Below are positions 7,807-17,193 of a DNA stretch of 64,000 nucleotides, one piece after another. The notes beneath the pieces are model-generated. The model was not told where the DNA came from. It ran no database searches and was given only the letters and a program-made list of their open reading frames with translations. The translations under genes and the position numbers were made by a program. Each line of letters begins with the position of its first letter. The first letter of the stretch is position 1. Source of the stretch: Nonomuraea jabiensis (GTDB lineage Bacteria; Actinomycetota; Actinomycetes; Streptosporangiales; Streptosporangiaceae); NCBI RefSeq assembly GCF_014204795.1, contig NZ_JACHMB010000001.1, positions 7,142,501 to 7,206,500 of the forward strand, in the 5' to 3' direction.

Positions 7807-8208
7807 CTACCTGCACCCCGCCACGATCTGGTCGGCGGCCGCGCGGTACTGCTTGAGCAGCGCCACCTGCCGCTCCCGGGGCACGTCGTTCCTGGACAGC
7901 CCGGCGGTCGTGGTCTTGATCGTCTGTACGGCGCCCTTGAGCGAGTCGGGCAGCCGGTCGCCGAACTCCAGCGTGATCCCGCGCAGCTCCGCCAGGCGGC
8001 CGATCACGGCGTCCTCGAAGTATTGCCGGTCCTCCTGACCCTTCGGCTCCAGCATGAGGTCGGCGTACCCGATGGCCGAGACCACGCGGGCGCACGGGCT
8101 GTCGGTGGGGTCGCCGCCGGTGCTGTATTTGGACGCGGACGAGGCGTTGCCCTGGCAGCCGACGAGCAGGACGGGAAGCATGAGCGCGACTGTCGCTAAA
8201 CGTTTCAC
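7807..8208 (-). CDS. small predicted lipoprotein
   Basis: The product is 133 residues from the GTG at 8208, or 136 from the ATG at 8217. I favour 8208 because the signal peptide MKRLATVALMLPVLLVGC then matches the start of the lipoprotein at 5423-6262, and TAATGT lies 5 nt upstream. After the lipobox the mature protein is helical and charged, with only two more cysteines (SPCARV and the terminal GCR) that may form a disulfide. No known domain was recognised. It is the second antisense lipoprotein in the binding-protein cluster, which hints at an accessory role in uptake, but that is inference. Confidence 0.7.
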   Translation of the reverse strand: MKRLATVALMLPVLLVGCQGNASSASKYSTGGDPTDSPCARVVSAIGYADLMLEPKGQEDRQYFEDAVIGRLAELRGITLEFGDRLPDSLKGAVQTIKTTTAGLSRNDVPRERQVALLKQYRAAADQIVAGCR

Positions 8209-8220
8209 ACCGCACATTAA

Positions 8221-8260
8221 AGAACGGCGAAGGGGCCCACGGGAGCCCCTTCGCCGTTCT
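8221..8260 (-). terminator. terminator of the liv operon
   Basis: A perfect 16-bp stem (8221-8236 with 8245-8260) and an 8-nt loop lie 8 nt past the livF stop codon. They also lie just upstream of the small lipoprotein start, separating the two transcripts. Confidence 0.85.
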
Positions 8261-8268
8261 CGATCGTC

Positions 8269-9056
<788 letters not shown>

Positions 9057-9060
<4 letters not shown>

Positions 9061-10007
9061 TTCTGCGTCTCCTCTTCGATCTCGGCCTCCAGCGCCGCTT
9101 CGGCCTCGTGGAGCTGGGCCTCCAGTTCGGTCTCCGAGAGCGGCGCGTCGTGGTGGGCGCCCAGGTAGGCGTCGATCACGCGCTCGTCGGACATGATCGT
9201 CGAGGGCGGGCCCTCGGCGATGACCGCGCCCTGCGCCATGACGATCACCCAGTCGCTGATGTCGCGGACCATGTCCATGTCGTGCTCCACGAACAGCACC
9301 GTCATGCCCTGCTCGCGCAGGTCCTTGACGTGGCCGAGCAGCGACTGCGTCAGCGCCGGGTTGACCCCGGCCATGGGCTCGTCGAGCATGACCAGCTCGG
9401 GCTGGACCATGAGCGCGCGGGCCATCTCCAGCAGCTTGCGCTGGCCGCCCGACAGGGATCCGGCGAAGTCGTCGCGCTTGGCGGCGAGCTTGAACCGCTC
9501 CAGCAGCTCCTCGGCCCGCACCGTGATCTCGTCCTCCTGGCCGCGCCACAGGCTCGGGACGAGCGCGCGGAAGAAGCTCTCGCCCTTCTGCTGCTGGGCG
9601 CCCAGGCGCATGTTCTCCATGACCGTCAGCCGGGACAGCGCCTTGGTGAGCTGGAACGTGCGCACCATGCCGGCGCGGGCCACCTTGTGCGCGGGCACGC
9701 CGTTCATGGACTTGCCGTTGAACGTCCACGAGCCGGAGTCGGCCGTGTCGAACCCGGTGAGCTGGTTGAAGAACGTGGTCTTGCCGGCGCCGTTGGGGCC
9801 GATCAGCGCGGTGATGGAGCCGCGCTGGATCTCGACGTGGCCGACCTCGACCGCGGTCAGGCCGCCGAAGCGGCGCACCACGTTGTCCACCACGAGGATG
9901 GGGTCGGGCTTGGGCACGCCGGGGTCGCGCGCCAGGTCCTTGAACGCCGCCAGGGCGGCCGCCTTGCGCTCGGTGGCGCCTGCCTGGGTGTGGGTTTCAG
10001 CGTGCAT
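9057..10007 (-). CDS. livG: branched-chain amino acid-type ABC transporter ATPase LivG
   Basis: The product is 316 residues. It has Walker A GPNGAGKTTFFNQLTGF, signature LSGGQRKLLEMARAL, Walker B VMLDEPMAGVNPALT and an H-loop in FVEHDMD. The insertion between Walker A and the signature and the MAGVNP motif identify LivG rather than LivF. An acidic Glu-rich tail (about the last 35 residues, EAQLHEAEAALEAEIEEE) is longer than in enteric LivG and may be disordered. The ATG at 10007 overlaps the end of livM by 11 nt. It forms the heterodimeric ATPase with LivF. Confidence 0.93.
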
Positions 10008-10995
10008 CGATTGCTATCTCCCTCTTGTCACCGAAGACGCCCTGTGGCCGGAAGACGAGCAACAGGATGAGGCCAAGACCCACGATGATGTAGCGGAAAG
10101 CGCCCACCTGGTTGGTGTCCATGAACGTGATGTACCCGGCGCCGACCGCCTCGGTGAGCACGCCGTAGATGAAGACCAGCAGCACCCAGAAGATCATCGA
10201 GCCGACGACCGGGCCGAGCACCCGGGCCGCGCCGCCGAGGATGACCATGGTGTAGACGTAGAAGGTGGTCTCGGTGCCGAAGACGTCCGGCTGCACGGAG
10301 GCGAAGGCCAGGCCGTAGATGAAGCCGCCGAGCGAGCCGATGACGCCGCCCAGGATGAGCGACTGCATCTTGTACGAGAAGACGCTCTTGCCGAGGCTGC
10401 GCACGGCGTCCTCGTCCTCGCGGATGGCCTTGAGCACGCGGCCCCACGGGCTCTTCATGAGCAGGTAGACGATGCCGCAGCAGATGGCGATCAGCGCCCA
10501 GCCGACGACCAGCACCCACAGGACCCGGTGGTTGAAGAAGATCGGCACCGGGCCGAGGTTGAAGCCGTAGTCCCCCTCGGGGAACGGGTTGAGGGCGTAG
10601 AAGCCGTCGGAGAAGCCGCGCTGACCGTCGGAGCCGCCGAAGACCGACTTGAAGGCCACCGAGCGGAAGACGAGCCTGATGATCTCGGCCGCCGCGATGG
10701 TGACGATGGCCAGGTAGTCGGCGCGCAGCTGCAGCGTCGGAATGCCCATGAGGATCGCCAGCAGCACGGCGGCGAGCAGGCCGACGATGATGCCGATCCA
10801 GAACGGCAGGCCCATGACGGTGACGGTGACCGCCAGGCCGTAGCCGGCCACGCCCATGAACGCGGCCTGGCCGAAGTTGAGCAGGCCGGTGTAGCCGAAG
10901 TGGATGTTGATACCGATGGCCGCGAGGGCGTACAGCACCGTGTCCACGCCGATGGCGGACTTGAGGGTGGTGCTGATGATCGTGATCCAGTCCAT
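9997..10995 (-). CDS. livM: branched-chain amino acid-type ABC permease LivM
   Basis: This polytopic membrane protein has 332 residues and about 8-9 predicted helices. The BPD_transp_2 (LivM) family is recognised from GYTGLLNFGQAAFMGVAGY near the N-terminus and the cytoplasmic EAA-like segment around LKAIREDEDAVRSLGKSVF that contacts the ATPases. The ATG at 10995 has a strong Shine-Dalgarno, GGGGGAGG, 8 nt upstream. It lies 16 nt after livH, is overlapped by livG and pairs with LivH to form the channel. Confidence 0.93.
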   Translation of the reverse strand: MDWITIISTTLKSAIGVDTVLYALAAIGINIHFGYTGLLNFGQAAFMGVAGYGLAVTVTVMGLPFWIGIIVGLLAAVLLAILMGIPTLQLRADYLAIVTIAAAEIIRLVFRSVAFKSVFGGSDGQRGFSDGFYALNPFPEGDYGFNLGPVPIFFNHRVLWVLVVGWALIAICCGIVYLLMKSPWGRVLKAIREDEDAVRSLGKSVFSYKMQSLILGGVIGSLGGFIYGLAFASVQPDVFGTETTFYVYTMVILGGAARVLGPVVGSMIFWVLLVFIYGVLTEAVGAGYITFMDTNQVGAFRYIIVGLGLILLLVFRPQGVFGDKREIAIDAR

Positions 10996-11011
10996 TCTGA
11001 TCCTCCCCCGG

Positions 11012-12301
11012 TCAGCCGATCCGCTCGCGGCGGCCCAGGATGCCCTGCGGCCGGACGAGGAGCACGATGATGAGTACGGCCAGCGCGCCGACGCTCTTGA
11101 GCTCCGGCGGCACCCACAGGGTGGAGACCTGGATGAACAGGCCCACCACCAGCGAGCCGACCAGCGCGCCGAACGCGGTGCCGAGGCCGCCGAGCGTCAC
11201 ACCGGCGAAGATGAGCAGCAGGATGTCCTGGCCCATGGTGTATTTGAGGCTCTGCGACAGGCCGAGCATGATGCCCGCCAGCGCGGCGATGGCGCCGCCC
11301 GTGGTCCAGATGATCCGGATGACCCGGTCGACGTTGATGCCGGACGAGGCCGCGAGCGCGGGGTTGTCGGCCACGGCGCGGGCCGCCTTGCCGGTGCGGG
11401 TGCGCATCAGGGCCAGGCCGACGATGATCAGGACCGCGAGCTCGATGCCCATGGCGACGAAGTTCTTGGGGGCGGCCGTGATGGGGCCGACCTGGATGCC
11501 GGGCTGGGCGGTGTACTGGGCGTAGGCCTCGTTCTGGCCGCCGAAGAAGATCAGGAACACGTACCGCAGGAAGAGCGCCACGCCGATCGAGATGATCATC
11601 ATGGCGATGGTGCCGGTGCCGCGCCTGCGCAGCTGGCCCCAGAACAGGCGGTCCTGCAGGTAGCCGAGGATGCCGCCGACCACGACCGCGATGACGGCGG
11701 CCGGGATGATATGCAACCCGAAGCCCACGTTGAACGCATAGGCGAGGATCGCGCCGAGCGTGACCAGCTCGCCGTGGGCGAAGTTGGTCAGGCCGGTCGT
11801 GCCGTAGATGAGCGACAGACCGAGCGCGGCCAGGGCGATGATCAGGCCGAGGTTCAGGCCCTCGAAGGTCAGCTGCGCGGCGGTCGTCCAGAACGAGCTC
11901 TCGCCGCCGGCCTCCTGCTGCTGCTGCCCAGGGGCGCCCTTGGCCTCGAGGGCGAACAGGACCGTCGAGCAGTTGCCCTCGAAGACGGTCGGCGTGCGGA
12001 CATTGTTGCCGCCACGCACCTGCGCGTTCTGCGGAAGGCTGCTGACATCCAGGGTGACCTTGTACTTACCGGCTTTGTCGACCTGAACGTCCCAAGTGCC
12101 TTGTGCGTTGCTCGTGACCTCCTTAACGGGTTGTCCGCTCTCGGTGGTCACGGCGATTTTGGCGCCGTTCACTGGCTGGCCTTGGAGTTTGAGTGTTCCC
12201 CTCAGTCCCTGGCAGTCGGCGGGCCCCGCGTGGGCGGGGCTGGCCAGCAGGAAGATGAGTCCACTCAGGAAGGCCGTGAACGCGATCACGGCTCTGCGCA
12301 A
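11012..12301 (-). CDS. livH: LivH permease with exported N-terminal Ig-like domain
   Basis: The product is 429 residues from a TTG at 12301 that follows GAGGGAGCACCA. The frame is open further upstream, but the signal peptide (RRAVIAFTAFLSG ... SPAHAG) starts here. Residues about 30-120 form a carboxypeptidase-regulatory-like beta-sandwich (GTLKLQGQPVNGAKIAVTT, GTWDVQVDKAGKYKVTL) with two cysteines, which lies outside the membrane. The LivH permease proper begins near residue 150 (GLSLIYGTTGLTNFAHGEL). Typical LivH is about 290-300 residues, so this is a fusion of an extracytoplasmic domain to the permease. The domain may dock the lipid-anchored binding proteins. First gene of the operon. Confidence 0.88.
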   Translation of the reverse strand: MRRAVIAFTAFLSGLIFLLASPAHAGPADCQGLRGTLKLQGQPVNGAKIAVTTESGQPVKEVTSNAQGTWDVQVDKAGKYKVTLDVSSLPQNAQVRGGNNVRTPTVFEGNCSTVLFALEAKGAPGQQQQEAGGESSFWTTAAQLTFEGLNLGLIIALAALGLSLIYGTTGLTNFAHGELVTLGAILAYAFNVGFGLHIIPAAVIAVVVGGILGYLQDRLFWGQLRRRGTGTIAMMIISIGVALFLRYVFLIFFGGQNEAYAQYTAQPGIQVGPITAAPKNFVAMGIELAVLIIVGLALMRTRTGKAARAVADNPALAASSGINVDRVIRIIWTTGGAIAALAGIMLGLSQSLKYTMGQDILLLIFAGVTLGGLGTAFGALVGSLVVGLFIQVSTLWVPPELKSVGALAVLIIVLLVRPQGILGRRERIG

Positions 12302-12684
12302 TGGTGCTCCCTCAAGTAGGTCAAGGCGGGGTTGTGCCCCTCCATCTCGACACGCGCGCATCGCAGGCACAACTGGGATGCTGTGGCGGGAGCTTATTCT
12401 GGTGGCGCCCGGTTCAGTATCGTTCGTCACCAATTAGTGACATGTGTGTGTCGGTGATGTGAGCAAACAACAAGCCAGGTCAGGGGCTAAATCGCCCTAG
12501 ACGCCTGGCGGCTTGCTGAACGAATCCATAACGATCGCCGTAAAACGTGGACGAGCCCGCGTGGCGACCTTTGGGGCCGTGTAGGGCTTCCCCGGCCGCA
12601 CACGTTTTCTACTGGGTCGCCCCGCGGGCTCGCGTTCGGACCACCGTATGACGTACGGGCGCGGCGCGCAAAGGGACAGGAGTT
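12302..12684. other. 383-nt gene-free leader region of the liv operon
   Basis: No convincing coding sequence. On the minus strand it would form the livH leader and the tail of the thioesterase transcript. It holds the hairpin or pseudoknot listed at 12542-12632. The remainder shows no recognised riboswitch class. Confidence 0.6.
12542..12632 (-). ncRNA. possible pseudoknot or terminator upstream of livH
   Basis: On the minus strand a 5' arm (12632-12615) pairs with a 3' arm (12569-12552) over 17 of 18 positions. AAAACGTG within the loop (12608-12601) is exactly complementary to CACGTTTT (12549-12542) just 3' of the stem. The two pairings cross, giving an H-type pseudoknot. The run TTTT could instead make the big stem an intrinsic terminator of the thioesterase gene. 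I match it to no known RNA family. Confidence 0.45.
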
Positions 12685-13098
12685 TCACCTGTCGCGGAGC
12701 ATGCAAGTGAGACGAGAGGTGCAGACGAGTTTGCCCTGTTCGTCGGTGATCTCGATGTGGTACGTCGCCAGCGTCCGGCCGCCGTGCAGCCTGGTCGCCA
12801 CGCCCGTGACGTGTCCGGCGGTCGCCGAGCGGTGGTGGGTGGCGTTGATCTCGATGCCCACGGCGATGCGCTCGGGGCCCGCGTGGATGGCGGCCGCCAC
12901 CGAGCCCAGCGTCTCGGCCAGCACCGCCGAGGCCCCGCCGTGCAGCAGGCCGTAGGGCTGGGTGTTGCCCTCGACCGGCATGCGGCCCACGACCCGCTCG
13001 GGGCCGGCCTCGAGGAACTCGATGCCCATGCGGTCGGCCAGCGTGCCCTCGTGCACGGCGCCGAGCACCGAGAAGTCCAGGGGGTTGGTCTGCGTCAA
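12685..13098 (-). CDS. PaaI-family hotdog-fold thioesterase
   Basis: This 137-residue protein is of single hotdog-domain length. The family signature lies in NTQPYGLLHGGASAVLAETLGS, where the HGG and downstream Glu form the active site of PaaI/4-hydroxybenzoyl-CoA thioesterase-like enzymes. It probably hydrolyses aromatic or short acyl-CoA esters in the cytoplasm. The start is a TTG at 13098 after GGAGACGTCCC. It is divergent from polA across 62 nt. Its own terminator may be the structure at 12542-12632. Exact substrate unknown. Confidence 0.85.
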   Translation of the reverse strand: MTQTNPLDFSVLGAVHEGTLADRMGIEFLEAGPERVVGRMPVEGNTQPYGLLHGGASAVLAETLGSVAAAIHAGPERIAVGIEINATHHRSATAGHVTGVATRLHGGRTLATYHIEITDEQGKLVCTSRLTCMLRDR

Positions 13099-13148
13099 AG
13101 GGACGTCTCCACTCTTCCGAGCTCAGGTTTTCTGTCGCAGACGCAGAC

Positions 13149-13154
13149 TAGGCT
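13149..13154 (+). promoter_or_regulatory. -10 box of leaderless polA
   Basis: TAGGCT ends 6 nt before the polA GTG at 13161, without a Shine-Dalgarno. It lies inside an 18-nt inverted repeat, ACGCAG-ACTAGG-CTGCGT (13141-13158), which could be an operator or chance. Confidence 0.5.
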
Positions 13155-13160
13155 GCGTGT

Positions 13161-15851
13161 GTGCCGAAGAGTGAAGTGACCCCCAGCCGCCCGCGCCTCT
13201 TGCTGCTTGACGGGCATTCCCTGGCCTATCGCGCTTTTTACGCGCTCAAGGACGCCAACCTGATGACCACCGATGGTCAGCACACCGAGGCGGTCTACGG
13301 GTTCACCTCGATGCTGACCAATGTCCTGCGCGACGAGCAGCCGACCCACGTGGCGGTCGCCTTCGACAGGTCGGAGCCGACGTTCCGCCACGAGGCCTAC
13401 TCCGAGTACAAGGCCAACCGGAGCGAGACGCCGGAGGACTTCCGCGGTCAGATGCAGCTCATCTTCGAGCTGCTCGACATCCTGCGCATCCCGCGCCTGT
13501 CCAAGGCGGGCTTCGAGGCCGACGACCTCATCGCCACGCTGGCCACCCGCGCGCACGGGGAGGGCATGGACGTGCTGATCGTCACCGGCGACCGCGACGC
13601 GCTGCAGCTGGTCAACGAGCACGTCACCGTCCTGATGACCCGGCGCGGCATCAGCGACATGACCAGGTTCACGCCCGAGGCCGTGGTGGAGAAGTACGGC
13701 CTGACGCCGGAGCAGTACCCCGACTTCGCGGCCCTGCGCGGCGACCCCAGCGACAACCTCCTGAGCATCCCGAGCGTGGGCGAGAAGACCGCCGCCAAGT
13801 GGGTGCGCGAGTTCGGCTCGCTGACCGCGCTGGTCGACCGGGTCGACGAGGTCAAGGGCAAGGTCGGCGACAAGCTGCGCGAGCACGTCGCCCAGGTGCT
13901 GATGAACCGGCGCCTCACCGAGCTGCTGCGCGACGTCCCGCTCGACGTCGACCTCGGCGACCTCACGCAGGGCTCCTGGGACCGCGAGGAGATCAACAAG
14001 CTGTTCGACTCCCTGCAGATCCGCGGCGAGCTGCGCGAGCGCGTCTTCAAGGTGCTCGGCACCGGCGAGCAGGAGCCCGAGCAGGGCTTCGAGGTCGAGA
14101 CCGTGCTGCTCGGCCCCGACCGGGTGGCCGGCTGGCTGTCGGCGATGCCCGCGGGCCGGGCCGGGCTGGCCTTCAAGGGCGCCTACGGCAGCGGCACCGG
14201 CCGCATCGACGCCATCGCCATCGCCTCGCCCGACGGCACCGCCGCCCACATCGACCCCGTCAAGCTCACCGAGGCCGACGAGGCGGCCCTGCGGGCCTGG
14301 CTGGGCGACGAGAGCAGGCCCAAGGCCGTCCACGACGCCAAGGGGCCCATCCTGGCGCTCTGGGCGCAGGGCCTGGAGCTGCGCGGCCTGAGCTGCGACA
14401 CCGCGCTGGCGGCCTACCTGGCGATGCCGGGGCAGCGCACGTTCGCGCTCGAGGACCTCGCCCGGCGCTACCTCCACCGCGACCTGCGGGCCGAGGAGGA
14501 GTCCACGGGGCAGGCCGCGCTGTTCGGCGACGACGAGGATGCCCCGGCCAAGGACCTCGCGCTGCGCGCCCACGCCGTGCGCGAGCTGGCCGACTCCCTG
14601 GAGACCTTCCTGGCCGGGCGCGGCGGCACCCAGCTCCTGGCCGACGTCGAGCTGCCCCTGCTGACCGTGCTGGCCGAGCTGGAGCGGGCGGGCATCGCCG
14701 TCGACGGCCAATACTTCGCGGGCCTGGAGGCAGAGTTCGGGGCCGCGGTCAAGCACGCCGTGGAGGAGGCCCACCGCTCCGTCGGCGAGCAGTTCAACCT
14801 GGGCTCGCCCAAGCAGCTGCAGGAGATCCTCTTCGTCCGGCTCAACCTCCCCAAGACGAAGAAGATCAAGACCGGCTACAGCACCGACGCCGACCAGCTC
14901 GCCTGGCTGGCCACGCAGACCGAGCACGAGCTGCCGACGATCATGCTGCGCCACCGCGACCAGCAGAAGCTGCGCACCACCGTCGAGGGCCTGATCAAGG
15001 AGATCTCCGACGACGGGCGCATCCACACCACGTTCAACCAGATCATCGCCGCCACCGGCCGGCTGTCCTCCGAGAAGCCCAACCTGCAGAACATCCCGAT
15101 CCGCACCGCCGAGGGCCGCCGCATCCGGCAGGGCTTCGTGGTCGGCGAGGGCTACGAGACGCTGCTGACGGCCGACTACAGCCAGATCGAGCTGCGCATC
15201 ATGGCCCACCTGTCGGCCGACGAGTCGCTGATCGCGGCCTTCGAGTCGGGCCACGACTTCCACCAGGCCACCGCCGCGCGCGTGTTCGACCTGCCGCCCG
15301 AGCAGATCGACGGCGAGCTGCGGGCCCGCATCAAGGCCATGAACTACGGCCTGGCCTACGGCCTGTCCGACTTCGGGCTGTCCGGCCAGCTCAACATCCC
15401 GGTCGCGGAGGCGCGGGCGCTCAAGGAGGAATACTTCACCGAGTTCGGCGGCGTGCGCGACTTCCTGCAGGCCATCGTCCAGCAGGCGCGCACCGACGGC
15501 TACACCGAGACGATCATGGGCCGCCGCCGCTACCTGCCCGACCTCACCAGCGACAACCGCCAGCGCCGCGAGATGGCCGAGCGGATGGCGCTCAACGCCC
15601 CCATCCAGGGCTCGGCCGCCGACATCATCAAGGTCGCCATGCTCAACGTCCACCAGGCCATCCGCGAGGAGAAGCTGGCCTCCCGGATGCTGCTGCAGGT
15701 CCACGACGAGCTGGTCTTCGAGGTCGCGCCAGGGGAGCTGGAGCAGCTCAAGCAGCTCGTGTGCGACCAGATGAACGCCGCCTACCACCTGCGCGTCCCG
15801 CTGGAGGTCTCCGTCGGCGTCGGGCGTACATGGGAGGACGCCGGGCACTGA
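13161..15851 (+). CDS. polA: DNA polymerase I
   Basis: The product is 896 residues, normal for actinobacterial Pol I. The 5' nuclease domain (1-300) shows LLLDGHSLAYRAFYAL, VAFDRSEPTFRH and GVGEKTA-like residues in SIPSVGEKTAAKW. The central 3'-5' exonuclease-like domain (about 315-500) lacks the D-x-E motif expected in its first strand (LAFKGAYG), so proofreading is probably absent, as in other actinobacteria. The polymerase domain has motif A DYSQIELRIMAH (D672), motif B RIKAMNYGLAYGL and motif C QVHDELVFE (D849). Role: repair and Okazaki fragment processing. The GTG start at 13161 fits a leaderless transcript. Confidence 0.97.
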   Translation: MPKSEVTPSRPRLLLLDGHSLAYRAFYALKDANLMTTDGQHTEAVYGFTSMLTNVLRDEQPTHVAVAFDRSEPTFRHEAYSEYKANRSETPEDFRGQMQLIFELLDILRIPRLSKAGFEADDLIATLATRAHGEGMDVLIVTGDRDALQLVNEHVTVLMTRRGISDMTRFTPEAVVEKYGLTPEQYPDFAALRGDPSDNLLSIPSVGEKTAAKWVREFGSLTALVDRVDEVKGKVGDKLREHVAQVLMNRRLTELLRDVPLDVDLGDLTQGSWDREEINKLFDSLQIRGELRERVFKVLGTGEQEPEQGFEVETVLLGPDRVAGWLSAMPAGRAGLAFKGAYGSGTGRIDAIAIASPDGTAAHIDPVKLTEADEAALRAWLGDESRPKAVHDAKGPILALWAQGLELRGLSCDTALAAYLAMPGQRTFALEDLARRYLHRDLRAEEESTGQAALFGDDEDAPAKDLALRAHAVRELADSLETFLAGRGGTQLLADVELPLLTVLAELERAGIAVDGQYFAGLEAEFGAAVKHAVEEAHRSVGEQFNLGSPKQLQEILFVRLNLPKTKKIKTGYSTDADQLAWLATQTEHELPTIMLRHRDQQKLRTTVEGLIKEISDDGRIHTTFNQIIAATGRLSSEKPNLQNIPIRTAEGRRIRQGFVVGEGYETLLTADYSQIELRIMAHLSADESLIAAFESGHDFHQATAARVFDLPPEQIDGELRARIKAMNYGLAYGLSDFGLSGQLNIPVAEARALKEEYFTEFGGVRDFLQAIVQQARTDGYTETIMGRRRYLPDLTSDNRQRREMAERMALNAPIQGSAADIIKVAMLNVHQAIREEKLASRMLLQVHDELVFEVAPGELEQLKQLVCDQMNAAYHLRVPLEVSVGVGRTWEDAGH

Positions 15852-15906
15852 CTGATCGTCTCCTTCGATAACCTGGAGCAAACTTCACTAGGCGGCCAGG
15901 AGCTCT

Positions 15907-17001
15907 GTGCGGATTTCAGCGTCCCTCACGCGGATCATCGGCATCGCCAACGTGGTGGTGGTAACGGTGGCCGTCGTCGGCCTGAGCCTCTTACCGTCCG
16001 AGCAGCGCCCCCACGCCCGGCCGAAGGACGTGGCCAAGGTCCAGGGCAGCGTCGCACCGCCGAGCCAGGCGCCGGTGGGCGAGCCGCCCGGGGTCGTGGC
16101 CACGCCCGAGTTCGCCCGGCAGGTGCACGCCAACGAGGCCGGGCTGGTGCCGGTCCTGATGTACCACCGGATCCTCGCCAAGCGCCTGGCCTCGATCGAC
16201 AGGACGCCCGACCAGCTCAGGAAAGAGCTGGAGAAGCTGGCCGAGCAGGGCTACGTGCCGATCACCGCCAGAGACTTCGCCACCGGCGACATCAAGGTGC
16301 CGGCGGGGAAGTTCCCGGTCGTGCTGACGTTCGACGACGGGCACCCGAGCCACTTCGCGCTCGACGCGAACGGCAACCCCAAGGCCGGCACGGCCGTGGC
16401 CGTCCTCCAGGAAGTGGCCAGGAAATATCCGGGGTTCCGGCCGGTCGCCACCTTCTGGATCAACAAGGAGCCGTTCGGGCTGACCGACCGGGAGTCCCAG
16501 GCGGCCGCCGTCAAGTGGCTGGTCGACCACGGGTACGAGGTGGCCAACCACACCTGGAACCACCCCAACCTGCGCGTGCTGCGCAAGAAGAAGGTCCGCG
16601 AGCAGATCGTCCGGCTCGAACGCCTGCTCAAGAAGCTCGGCGTGCCGCCGTCGCGGACGATGGCCCTGCCCTTCGGGTCGATGCCCCGGCCGAAGAAGCT
16701 CGCCCGTACCGGGACTTGGGACGGCACCCGGTATGATTTCGCCGGCGTGTTCCTCGCGGGTGCGGAGCCGTCGCTTTCGCCTTACGCGAAAAAATTCGAC
16801 CGGGGAGCCATCCAGCGCATCCAGAGCAACGGCAAGAAGGGCGAGTGCCGCAAGTGGTGCTCGCAGTACTGGCTGGAATGGCTGGACAAGCACCCTGGCG
16901 AGCGCTATGTCTCCGACGGCGACCCGGCCCGCATCTCCATACCGGAGAAACTGCGAGGTAAAATCGACGCCAAGCGCGGACTGCAGGTCATCGCGTATTG
17001 A
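15907..17001 (+). CDS. polysaccharide deacetylase family protein
   Basis: The product is 364 residues, from a GTG at 15907 preceded by CCAGGAG. An N-terminal hydrophobic segment (IIGIANVVVVTVAVVGLSLL) acts as signal or anchor, followed by a Pro-rich linker. The NodB-type domain shows VLMYHRI, the metal motif TFDDG, the HTWNH motif that supplies the two His ligands, and FGSMPR. It likely removes N-acetyl groups from cell-wall or capsular glycans outside the membrane. It sits 55 nt after polA and before rpsA, without clear functional link. A short cysteine pair (GECRKWC) near residue 315 may be a disulfide. Confidence 0.87.
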   Translation: MRISASLTRIIGIANVVVVTVAVVGLSLLPSEQRPHARPKDVAKVQGSVAPPSQAPVGEPPGVVATPEFARQVHANEAGLVPVLMYHRILAKRLASIDRTPDQLRKELEKLAEQGYVPITARDFATGDIKVPAGKFPVVLTFDDGHPSHFALDANGNPKAGTAVAVLQEVARKYPGFRPVATFWINKEPFGLTDRESQAAAVKWLVDHGYEVANHTWNHPNLRVLRKKKVREQIVRLERLLKKLGVPPSRTMALPFGSMPRPKKLARTGTWDGTRYDFAGVFLAGAEPSLSPYAKKFDRGAIQRIQSNGKKGECRKWCSQYWLEWLDKHPGERYVSDGDPARISIPEKLRGKIDAKRGLQVIAY

Positions 17002-17013
17002 TTGCTCCCCGGA

Positions 17014-17042
17014 TTGACCCCGTGGCGATGGTCTCATATGCT
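17014..17042 (+). promoter_or_regulatory. rpsA housekeeping promoter
   Basis: TTGACC (17014-17019) and TATGCT (17037-17042) have the ideal 17-bp spacing for the principal sigma factor. The transcript would begin near 17050 and leave about 145 nt of leader before the rpsA ATG, room for autoregulation. Confidence 0.65.
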
Positions 17043-17193
17043 GATCGCTGCGCTGTGGGCTCGCGCGCGCCTCAGACGGAGCGGGCTCGCGCTCGGTCAC
17101 GTCGATGTCGTAATTCCTCGGCTTGATGCGGAAGAGGGCCTGCCGCGCATCCGCCACATCGACATCCTGTCCGCGTTCGGAGCAATTCCACAC

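Noticed and set aside
13161..15851. intein in polA
   Set aside because: The protein is of normal length and all polymerase motifs are contiguous.
13095..15881. 928-residue minus-strand frame opposite polA
   Set aside because: polA is unmistakable on the plus strand; the antisense product has no recognisable fold.
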